Assembly: GCA_022606135.1 (NCBI GenBank)
Contig: JABYQN010000008.1
Coordinates: 2,445,153-2,509,152 of the forward strand
From: Fomes fomentarius
Lineage: Eukaryota > Basidiomycota > Agaricomycetes > Polyporales > Polyporaceae
Reading direction: 5' to 3'
Length of the DNA stretch: 64,000 nucleotides
The notes under the pieces: model-generated
The model's database searches: none
Told to the model about the DNA's origin: nothing
Seen by the model: only the letters and a program-made list of their open reading frames with translations
Translations under genes and position numbers: made by a program
In this document: positions 11,265 through 21,104 of the stretch, one piece after another
Numbering within the stretch: position 1 is the first letter of the stretch
Layout of the letters: every line of letters starts with the position of its first letter

Positions 11265-11829
11265 GTCGAGTGCGCTGTTAAGTGCATGCGAGGTGTCCAT
11301 GGAGAGCGTACTCTCTGTGGCGGCTCGCACTCGGCCTCTTTCTCATGTCGAGTGCGCTGTTAAGTGCATGTGAGGTGTCCATGGAGAGCGTACTCTCTGT
11401 GGCGGCTCGCACTCGGCCTCTTTCTCATGTCGAGCGCACTGTTAAGTGCATGTGAGGTGTCCGTGGAGAGCGTACTCTCTGTGGCGGCTCGCACTCGGCT
11501 CTTTCTCATGTCGAGCGCACTGTTAAGTGCATGCGAGGTGTCCGTGGAGAGCGTACTCTCTGTGGCGGCTCGCACTCGGCCTCTTTCTCATGTCGAGTGC
11601 GCTGTTAAGTGCATGCGAGGTGTCCATGGAGAGCGTACTCTCTGTGGCGGCTCGCACTCGGCTCTTTCTCATATGTCGAGTGCGCTGTTAAGTGCATGTG
11701 AGGTGTCCGTGGAGAGCGTACTCTCTGTGGCGGCTCGCACTCGGCTCTTTCTCATATGTCGAGTGCGCTGTTAAGTGCATGTGAGGTGTCCATGGAGAGC
11801 GTACTCTCTGTGGCGGCTCGCACTCGGCT
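11265..11829 (+). repeat. 82-bp tandem array, 7 units
   Basis: This is the same unit as the array at 10034-10926, beginning after the same 'gggttcgcagtgtc' leader and ending at the same 'cggcttgtgggttcatt' spacer. Confidence 0.92.
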
Positions 11830-12429
11830 TGTGGGTTCATTACTTATCACCGTTTTTTCACAGGTGGGCGTTGACAGAGGTGAGGGCCACGCCGTCCCTC
11901 TGGGACGGATAGCGTCTTGCCATTCCTATCTCGGTCTCAGGACCGTTGGTTTGTGCAAGACTTGCCCGCACCTCTGTTGCCCTTTGCCGCCGTTATCGAC
12001 CTCTGTTGATGCGTAAGAGGCCACCGCTGCGATGCCATCCCCCGTTGACCCGTTGCGTACTTCGGAGACCACCCGTTGTGTGGACTCGGGATGGTTGCAG
12101 TGGTGGTCCGCACCACAGGTCCAACTCCGTGTAATGCTCTAACTGCCTGTCCCTAGCACGCAGGTGGCCTCCCTGTGCGCATACTTTGTACCGTTTTGCT
12201 TGTCATGTACAAATCTGTAATACTCTCGTGAAATTCACTTTGTTTCCTCCCTCACCCAATTGTGTGCAGCCCTGCTCCCCGTCAGTAGTGCCTCATTGGA
12301 CGCAAGCCTTCAATTCTTAGGTCCTACCTATCTCAGTTGTCGCCCACATGTAGCTTGTGTTTTCGACCCTGCCGCAATGTGTGCGGCCCGGCGATTTCCG
12401 TCAAGTAAGGTTCCGATCACATCCATTGC

Positions 12430-12440
12430 ATATATATATG
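12430..12440 (+). promoter_or_regulatory. TATA box of gene F (left)
   Basis: A gcatatatatatgg stretch lies about 75 bp upstream of the ATG at 12513, supporting that start rather than the longer open frame further upstream. Confidence 0.45.
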
Positions 12441-12512
12441 GTACGTGCCCTCGACCGGTCTTCCCTCAACCCCCATCATTTACGTCAACAACCACACTAC
12501 ACTCCACTCACC

Positions 12513-15372
12513 ATGTTCACCTCCGCACAAGTTGCGCAAGAAAAAAAAAAGACCTTCCGTGTATACCAACACGAGCTCCGCATGTTCGCTGACCTCGACG
12601 ATGTCGACACCCTGGCGGTCACTCAGGCTCTCAACACGTTCCATGCCCTTCTTCCCGTGCAGGACGAGGAGCTTAACTACGAACTTCGTCAGCGGGTCGG
12701 CAAACCCGGTCAGTATCAGGAATCCGAGCCTCCCATTGAGGACTTGACCCACCTCGGCTGGATTCCTCATGCCCATGGTGACGCTGTCCGCGTCATGGCC
12801 AGGATCGTCGCTCTCAACCAATTCATCTACCACCGCATCGACTGGCACAGCATTGGAGCAGAAAACAAGAGTCTCATGGGTATATGCCTAACCGCATCCC
12901 GGGACATGTTGAAGCCGTCCGAAAGACACATCAGTGACGCCATCGATGAATACCTTCGCGCGTACCACACCGGCATCGTCGCCACCATCCTCACCGGTCT
13001 CAACATCATCAAGGCAGTCGTCACAGACTGTGCCGCCGTCACCGCAACCAGTCCCACACGCGACCAAGGGCTGCTCTACCTATACCAGGCGATATGGGAG
13101 CAGTTCCAATTCAGCACCAACAACCCCCAAACACTCGACGCCCTGGACCCGTCCCCGAGGCATGGTTTGTACTACCGGTGTCCGGTCAAATGTATGCCTG
13201 CAGTCCATTAACGCCATCTGGATCATTGATACATTTCCCTAGCCCCAAAAATGTACATCAAGAACAACGAGCTCGAAGCCAAATTTTACTGGGGCACGAG
13301 CTTGGCGTCCAAGACCGAGGGCTCAGATGGATACTGGCACGACGACCATTTCGACGGCTACCTCGCCAAGGTCGATCGATACGTTCGCACTGAACTAATG
13401 TCCGACGCACGCCAAGATGGTTCTGCACGCACGGGTACCATACGCCCATCAATGTTCCTTCCTGTCGTCTGTCTTTCGCACACTTACCCATCTCCAGCCC
13501 CCCCACAGGGCCCGCTCGCCCTTCCGGGTGTGAACATGGCTGACGTTGAAGGTCTTGCAGCGCCAAGTTCCTCTGTCCCGGCCCCGCAGGTTAAGGGAAA
13601 GGGACGTGCACAGGCTCATCAGGGCCCCGCCCAACAGCGTCAGGGGCGCCACGGTAAGCAACGCCAAGGTAAGCATGGTAAAGGCAAGCAACGACTTGGT
13701 CACGATGCACCTGGTCGTTCGTCGGGTTGGGCGAAAGACGTGGACGAAGCACCTGCACCCGGCGCTGGTGACCAGCAACCCCCGCATCGTGATGCCGAAA
13801 CGGTGGACCAGCACCGACCCCGTTCTCAGCCCCCTGAGCAAAATGCGGAGGCGTCTCCCTTTTCCCCCAAACAACCACAATCCCACCTGGAGGACGAACA
13901 CACCATGGCTGGTTCCGACCGCGAACAAGACGGGCATGGTTCTCCGTCATCCAGCTACCGTGAAGAAACTCAAGTCAACGCAGTCATCGACCAGGACTCT
14001 GGGTCGTCATCTTGCTCCGCTATCAACCAAAAAGCCTTCGAGGTCACTCTCACCCCCCCCCTGGTGGATCGCAACCCTTCGTGTTCGACACGCCACTTCT
14101 CTCAAGTAAGCTCATGTGCTCAGATGTACTGAAGCTCTTCTTCACACCACACCTCCAGATATTGCCACCGCTGTGCCCGGAGGGGCCCCCTCCCCTATGA
14201 GCGGCCGTCAGTTGTCCGTGGGTCCAACTGTGCGCTCTATTTCTTTTCGCCAGTGGAGGGCATCCTTTGACACTTACGCAGGCGCAACATGATCCGCCAG
14301 CCCCTGCTACGACCGCTGAGTCCGACAGTCCTCAACCCACAGCTGAGCCCGCCGCGCCGGCCCCCATGAGCGACCGTCAGTTGTCCGTGGGTCCAACTGT
14401 GCGCTCCATTTCTTTTCGCCAGTGGAGGGCATCCTTTGACACTTACGCAGGCGCAACATGATCCGCCAGCCCCTGCTACGACCGCTGAGTCCGACAGTCC
14501 TCAACCCACAGCTGAGCCCGCCGCGCCGGCCCCCATGAGCGACCGTCAGTTGTCCGTGGGTCCAACTGTGCGCTCTATTTCTTTTCGCCAGTGGAGGGCA
14601 TCCTTTGACACTTACGCAGGCGCAACATGATCCGCCAGCCCCTGCTACGACCGCTGAGTCCGACAGTCCTCAACCCACAGCTGAGCCCGCCGCGCCGGCC
14701 CCCATGAGCGACCGTCAGTTGTCCGTGGGTCCAACTGTGCGCTCTATTTCTTTTCGCCAGTGGAGGGCATCCTTTGACACTTACGCAGGCGCAACGTGAT
14801 CCCCCAGTCCCTGCTGCGAACCCAGCGTCCGTCCAACCTCAACCCACCGCTGAGCCCCGTGGAATAGAACAGGGGCGCGGCGCCCAAGTCATACACCCTG
14901 ATCGTCGCAAGCATGTCATTGCCTTTGATGTAAGTGTGGATCATGTATCTTCATCTCCTTACGTTGGCATTCACCTCCATCCAGGATCAACCCGCCGCCA
15001 AACGCTTGGCTGTTCACCCTCCAGGTCTGCAGTCTGTATCTGCAGAGATTGCAGCCAGCAGGTCCGCCGCCACTGGCGCATGGGACAAGAGACGCCAAGG
15101 CGAGAAATCGCTCCACCCGCCATTCGCCCAGCCTTCATCTGCTCACCCTGCCGTCACCCCGACACAAACCGCCGACCCACCCATGCAACTCACACCATCC
15201 CCCGACCGAGAACAGCACTCCCCCCCCAAGGTATGTTAGCTAGGTTATATCGCTTCATGGTTCATGTCGCCAACTCGAGTCATAGACGAAAGACCGATTC
15301 CAACGCCGCAAACACGTTCCCAAGGACGTTACGCCGGTTCCTGGTCCCTCTCAGCCCCCACCCCGTCGCTGA
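12513..15372 (+). CDS. Gene F, left copy: unknown protein with repeated exons
   Basis: The start is MFTSAQVAQ, then a 10-A run that keeps frame. An N-terminal region of about 280 residues (exons 12513-13164 and 13243-13434) looks globular and largely helical but is unrecognised. Next comes a Gln/Gly/Lys-rich low-complexity exon from 13498 (KQRQGKHGKGKQ). Three identical 105-nt exons follow (14282-14386, 14451-14555, 14620-14724), each coding a 35-residue Pro/Ala repeat and each followed by an identical 64-bp intron. The last exons are 14789-14929, 14985-15230 and 15286-15372, ending in a basic RRKHVPKD stretch. The join at about 14105 into the repeats needs a frame change near a run of nine C (14052-14060), or an unseen intron. 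The function is unknown. Confidence 0.6.
14218..14788 (+). repeat. Tandem exon+intron repeat, 169-bp unit (left: 3 exon copies)
   Basis: The unit is 105 bp of exon (35 codons, phase 0 at both ends) plus 64 bp of intron (gtgggtcc...ttacgcag, branch-like ttgac). Four intron copies and three full exon copies are nearly identical; one intron copy has a single T-to-C change (gctccatttc). The right copy of the gene has one unit fewer. Confidence 0.9.
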
Positions 15373-15777
15373 ACCACCTTGCAGTGCTCCTTTTCATCGC
15401 GCCTCATCTGCATGTCTCTCATGCTCTGTCATCTCTGCATTCGCCGTTCTCTCATAATGTCGTAGTGATATACAATCACGGTCCGTCGACAATTCCATCA
15501 TTACTTCGTCCGTACTTTCTATACTAGCGGTTCATGCAATGAATGTGTATATACCGTCCTTGCAAAGTTGCACCCTATCTACCATCCCCACTTGGACAGT
15601 CGACCGTCAATCAAATTGCTAACCCTCAAAGCCACCCAGAATTAATGCTCCCTCTTCGCACTCAAACCCGCCCGCTAATATGTACTATTAGACCCATCCT
15701 CATGGCCACTGTTTCACGTAGATAGCTGGGCAGTAGTAGCGACCACGGTCACGTCACCAGGGCGTAGGGTTGATCCT
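15373..15777 (+). other. Intergenic region between F and G
   Basis: Pyrimidine-rich and AT-richer sequence. I see no gene. It probably holds the F terminator and the G promoter. Confidence 0.4.
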
Positions 15778-18463
15778 ATGAGGCGCCCACACGCGCCCTT
15801 TCAGCGTGCTCTCCGCCAATTGGCAAGCCCTCATCTCATGCCTCCCAATCTCCCAGATGTCAAGCGTAAGAAACGCCGTTTGGCCGAGGAGGTCTCCCTT
15901 GGTCTCGTTGACAACCTCATCGAAAGTCGTTGGGACCGATCTCACCCCTACTACGGCATTGGCCACGAAGATGGAGGTTGGGAGCATCCCGATTCGCCAG
16001 TCAACCTCAGTCGACTCTCTGTCTGCGGTCAGCCTGCCGCCCGGCTAGCAGTTCGATTGCAGGACCTAACATCCATTCTATCACTCCAGATGAAGTCACG
16101 CTGCACGCTTCCATCCCTCTTGCCCCCCATAGTGTGTGCACTTCCACCAATGTTTTGACCCGTTTCCTAACTTAGTGGCAGCCCTCACCCCCACCCGCGA
16201 AGATGGTATAGGTATTTTCCCGGCTGCAGCCAGTGTACTTTGTTTATTCTATATGTGTCTGTTAGGTATGCGTCGCCGCCGCGCTGACGCAGGGTTTATC
16301 CTCGCTGGGGACCCCGTCTCGCCCCCCAAATTCATGCACACGCGGTTTCGCGCCAACCGTGGCGAGCCCAGAACGCCCATCGATTACAGTTATATCAAAG
16401 CGCTCCACTATACCGTCCAGGAGGTTATCTTGTCTTGGCCCGCTTGCCCACCGCACGAAGACAGCGTCGACTCCACGGTCGTTACAGAGTTTGCCTTTTT
16501 CCACGACCGCTTCAAGCCGACTGTCGATATTCTGGTGCAAAAATGTCGCAATGGCGTGGCCACGGACCAAATATTTCGCCGCCCACCCCCGGCTGTGAGT
16601 CCTCAGCCGTTACATGGCGTAATTCGCTCACCTGTTTACACTGTTCCCCAGGGTTATGACTGGGAAAAGCTGGGCAAAGAAGTACGTCATCATTGGCGGT
16701 CGCATGGTGGCCTCCCGCCACATCCTGCTGGGGAAATAGGACGTCAACATCCCTGTTCAAAGGCTGGTAAAAGGGCACTTAGGGTTAGCCCGAGGGCATG
16801 CACCCGAGCTGGCCTTTGGATGTGGATTTTAACCGCCTTGTCTCCCCTGCGATCTGCCAGTATGCCCGCTGTATCATTTCGTTTCCCTCTGTTGCCACCA
16901 CTAAGCCACTCATTTCCAGGCTTCCTCCCTGATCAGTCAAATCTTCAACGTCTTTCACAGCATCGTCGACGCATTTGTGGCGAGCGCACCACATTCCGCC
17001 CCCGGCTCCGCAGCATGGACCCGGCTCTCTGCTGTGCCCGACGTCGTCCTAACCGCATGTGAGTACGGCAAGTTGCATGCACAACAATTGCGGTTGTACG
17101 GTGAACTTGGCGCGCTCGCCTATGACAACGCACGCTGGATACCTTGCCATAAGTATGTCAACGCTTTTCATTACTCTCCCCGTGACCACTTGGTGAGGTT
17201 TGTGTGTGTGTGTCGGTAGGATAAGCCACGACGACCAGGAGTCGCTGTCGAAGAAGTTCATTGTCGAGTCAGAGGCCATCTTCAACTTGGCACACACATC
17301 GGGTGCAGTCGACCAGGAAGATGCGATACTGGTCGATCACACCTGGCAGAAAGTCATGGCGCCTCCGCGCGATGTTGGAATGACTGCAGTAATTCTCTAC
17401 GATGCCGACGCGGACCTATCCAACTTGCCAGATGAAGCCATCGTGAGTGTCTCACATAGGTTCACACCATTCATGTCACAGACACGCCTGCAGATCGGCG
17501 CATGCATTTACAATGCAGATCAATTTGATGCTATTCTGGGGGAGGAGGTGCAGCAACTGATCGAGTTGGAAGCGTCGGCCATGGTTTCTTTCGTCTCGTA
17601 TGCACGCAGCTCTTGAAGGTGTTTCTTTCCTCATATCGACTGTTGCAGCGCCCGTGAAGCTCTCCAACGCGGTGTCGATGATCGTGGTGCCATGGTCAAG
17701 TCCCTCGGGGTACATAGCACCAATGGCATTCGCCACCGCATGGACATACCAAAAGGCACTGCTCACAGTGCCAATCCACGTCCTGCTACTCTCATGCGCA
17801 TAGCTGAGCAAAACAAGATGCGCTTCCTGGTTCGACGTGATGGCGACCGTCAGTGTCATCCCCCGTGTTGTTCATGCGCTCTCACATCCTTCGTCGAGCA
17901 GTTACTCAATCATATTCGTATGCCATGCTGGAGGGCTTTATGCCTCATTTTGCGCGTGCCCAGATGGTGAGGGGGTTCCCTTCCGCAGCGCGCCACGACA
18001 TCCTAACCAGGTATACAGGATGTCGCTCAACGCCATGGCCTATTGAACAAATTCGGACATCCGAACACGTCCGTCTTTGCGTCATTCTCATATGCCGCAG
18101 CCATGCACGTTGACCAGGACGATTCTGTCAGCTGTGGCTGGGTAAGCCGCCGTGACTTTAAGGTACACCGACTTCTATCTGTCCATCCACCATGGTCTCA
18201 CAGTCTCCCTCCATCAGATCCAGCACGACGAATCCAATTTCGTCTACGCAAGTTACAAAACCATCCTGGGATTGTCGCACCGGGCCCACTGGTACTGGGA
18301 TGCACGCAATTGTCCCCATGGTACCACTTTGGGTCGACTCATTGGGGCCCAGCCCAGCTCCTGGAAAACGTATGCCCGGGATCACGCTGATCAGGCAGCG
18401 TGGACCCGGGTCAGTGTCATTACGCACAAAGGTGTCCTTGCCAAAAACTCTGGACTCCAATAG
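15778..18463 (+). CDS. Gene G, left copy: multi-exon protein, possible 2OG-Fe(II) dioxygenase C-terminus
   Basis: The start is MRRPHAPF with a basic KRKKRR patch. Exons I can join in frame include 15778-16027, 16090-16131, about 16176-16206, and 16265-16593. A longer intron (about 16683-16788) follows, then blocks up to 18463. The C-terminal third reads through FASFSYAAAMHVDQDD, where an intron (18133-18208) separates GW from an NFVYASY...HWYWDARNCPHGTT block. An HxD motif followed by a distal His in HGT is the pattern of double-stranded beta-helix dioxygenases, and fungal TET/JBP-like proteins have similar spacing. Assignment to that group is my inference. Several central junctions (16600-16930) are uncertain. 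The right copy is cut by the telomere at 63881, so only this copy keeps the C-terminus. Confidence 0.5.
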
Positions 18464-19207
18464 ACTTCTTCAATGTATCCCTTTCCCTGAGTTACGGTTT
18501 ACATTTTCCTTGTAACCCTTCTTCTTCCGTCTTCTTGCCCGCCACACTTATACCCACCGTATCTCATATGTCGGTAGAACTACAATATCGCCGGCACGGC
18601 GTGTATTAGCCTTCGGGTAGTACACAGTATCCTCGAATATCCGTCCGTTCACCCAGGTTTGCGCCCCGCTATAATTTGAACCCAACCAACTTGGGTCAGC
18701 GCTGCACATTGTTAGGCACGTCGGTTGCGTTTAGAGCTCTTTGATGGAGGTCGATGTGCGTAAGCAAGCAAGGTGGCTCGATCCTCTTCCAATCGACGTG
18801 GTACCGCCTGCGTACACCATGTGTTCCCGTCAACCATGAAAAACGCACAAAACTATGTGTTCATGCATTAATAGTCTATACCGCCTGCATGCTTCCGTGG
18901 AAGACACCCACAAGGGCATGGGCACAGACTGCCAAAGCGCCCCAGGGTACGAGCGTAGTCGGCTATGAGTCCGACCAATCGCATCTCAACCCCTCCCGCG
19001 TCCGTAGCAATTGAGCAGACCTAAAAACGGCAAGTGTGGGTCCCGCATGGCCGAGTGTGGCACGCGGCCCGGTTACCCACGTGTTGAGCCGCGCCCGGGG
19101 CTACCTCTCTAAGTCAGTGTCCCTTTTCAGGAAGGTGGCCAAACAAAGCCCGCGTCGCCCTTATCTACGTGTGATCTTTCAAAATCTCTCCATCTCCTCC
19201 ACGTCTC
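18464..19207 (+). other. Intergenic region between G and E
   Basis: No supported gene. It should contain the gene E promoter; I see no clear TATA box. Confidence 0.4.
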
Positions 19208-21104
19208 ATGGCGCGCACTAAGCAAACTGCTCAACGTAGCACAGGCCAGGCTGCTCCCAGGGCAGCACTTACTGGTAAGGCGTTGTCTGGGACGCGCCGC
19301 ACTTATTGACAGGCCGCTGCTACACTAGGCACAATTCACCGAGTCAGTCATGCCGAGGACGAAGCCATAATAGACGCATTGACCCACTCCTCGGATGACG
19401 AACGTCTGTCGAGCTCCAAACGCAAGCGCGTTAGACGTTCCACACGCATTCGGGGCAAGGAAGACAGTAAGTCCCAGTTTTGCAGTCATCAAACTCACGC
19501 ACCGACATGTCACAGCGGACGCGCAAGTAACCACGCACACGCAACTCCCGGCAGCAGGGGCACCTCAAGAGACATCCTCCACCGATATCGGACAGACCTC
19601 TGACACGGTTAGGCGCACAGTCTCAGACATCTAACCGCACGCTGATACCACGCCACAGTTCTGCTACTTATGTACGAACGGGGGGGATGTGATCGCATGC
19701 GACGACTGCCCGCGAGTCCTGTGTATGTCCCATGTGCCTCGGGTCAAAGACATCCCCGAAAACGAGCTCGCACAGTTGGTGTTTGTATGTCCTTCCTGCC
19801 ACAATCGGGCGCAGATGCGAGATCAGCCGCACCCATACTACGTGAGTTCGATGCCGTGGTACTCCATGTGACATGCCTGATTGACATTCGACAGGGCCTG
19901 TACCGTGTGGTTAACGGACAGCGCGAGCCCTTCCTGCCGGAATTCCTGGCAGTGCACGCAGTTGGCCGTCGTCCCAGAGACGCGAGGGTGGACACGTCCC
20001 CAGTTGTCATCGTGAACCTGCACTTGGCTTCGCTAGCAGACGCTGGTTCCCCAGCACAAGTCGTGCATGCCACTTTGATGGCTTACTTCTTACGCGACGC
20101 AGCCTCGCTGCTGCATTATATTGATGCACCTTACAACCTCCGCTCGAATGCCGAAGCAGCTGCCCACCGGAATGGCCTCGACACCGCTCTGCGAGTGCTG
20201 GACAGGTCAGTCCTTGTAACAATACTCATTCGATATGAGTTCATGTCACCTCCAGGTTTGAACGTGCGCGAGTCTTGTTCTTTGTGTACACGCACTCCGA
20301 AGAGTCCACTGGAGACCTGTTCTACGCTCAAGGCCAGGCATCTCTCGACCTAAATCAGGTGTGTACGCGGTGTGAGCGCACCGCAATATCATGGCACTGA
20401 CCTCCCACAGTGGTGGGATGACGTTATATCCCCCGGTCTTCAGCAATGTGGCAAGCGGCATGAGCTGACAGTTGCCTTGTTGTCGTGCGGCGCGCTCATG
20501 GACAACCCCGCCAACTTCTCGATTATCAAGAAGCGCGCTGAACTGTCAGTCGTCTGTCTCATCTCAAATAATGTCAGGCCTCTTACGATTCTCTAGGATG
20601 TCTGCCACCCGGCTGTTCGCCTTCGGTGCGACCGCTGTTCAAGCCGCTCTCACGGTGCCCTTCTTCATCAATTTTGTGCACCGCGTCTACATTGAGGCGG
20701 GCAAGATCGACATCCATCACATCGGAGAACTGTTAACATCGTCTGTCTATCTGGGTCGACACACTCCTGTTGTGGTGCTCGCCCCCGATCCGCGCATGGG
20801 CGCTGGACTCATTGCACAACGCTACATATGGACTCATCCCACTTTGAAGCCTTTTGGATCCGAGTTGCCGCTTCAGTGCCCGAAGTGTGGCACAGTCTCG
20901 GCCTTGAAGTCAACTCAGGGAAACGCTGGCGTCATTCTCGTCACTTGTACCTATCGTGGTCCGAGGAGCAAGAGCGTCGAAGGGACAGGTACCGCCGGCC
21001 GGAAGGTGGCATGTGACTACAAGATGGAGCACCGTCTCCCGGAGCAAGCCACTTTCATCAAGGGCGGCGAACGAGGCCAGTGGGTGGCCCAGCCTATTCA
21101 TTAG
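19208..21104 (+). CDS. Gene E: histone H3 tail mimic + PHD finger + caspase-like region + zinc ribbon
   Basis: Eight exons (19208-19274, 19329-19466, 19516-19607, 19659-19841, 19895-20205, 20256-20358, 20411-20544, 20597-21104) join in frame to 511 residues. After Met, the start ARTKQTA..STG..APR..L matches 14 of the first 20 residues of histone H3. Lys4 is kept, while Lys9 becomes Arg and Lys14 and Lys18 become Ala. A basic KRKRVRRSTRIRGK stretch (nuclear-localisation-like) follows. A PHD finger spans about residues 100-155 (C-x2-C, C-x2-C, C-x2-H, C-x2-C). A caspase/CHAT-like region has His277 in VYTHSE, Cys324 in LLSCGA and a LFAFGAT strand. A zinc ribbon begins CPKC at residue 437. PHD fingers commonly bind the H3 N-terminus, so self-recognition or decoy binding is plausible. 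Peptidase activity is inferred from motif order only. Confidence 0.7.

Larger units (their letters stand above)
9890..12125 (+). repeat. Higher-order subtelomeric repeat block, left copy
   Basis: The block is built from a roughly 100-bp motif ('gttgacccgttgcgtacttc' followed by 'gtgtggactcgggatgg' and 'gtggtccgcacca') at about 9897, 11128 and 12030. Between these lie arrays of an 82-bp unit and a shared spacer (about 10928-11115, 11830-12020). Two full higher-order units are present, with 11 and 7 copies of the 82-bp unit. Confidence 0.9.
1..17606 (+). repeat. Left copy of subtelomeric segmental duplication
   Basis: This stretch is repeated in the same orientation at 47596-63881, with an offset of 47595 at its start. 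It runs off the left edge of the window. By eye I found only a handful of substitutions outside repeat arrays (for example near 3524, 3559, 5393, 13440 and 16004). There are also single-base changes in homopolymers and copy-number changes in two tandem arrays. The match ends after 17606, where the right copy switches to telomere repeats and the left copy continues with the rest of gene G. Confidence 0.97.

Noticed and set aside
10034..11829. Open frames through the 82-bp arrays with repeated SVAARTR-like peptides
   Set aside because: They exist in several frames only because the repeat lacks stops. Copy number breaks them and there is no start context or splice logic.
16779..16788. Interstitial telomere seed (ttagggttag)
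   Set aside because: Only about one and a half repeats inside a predicted intron; chance is likely.
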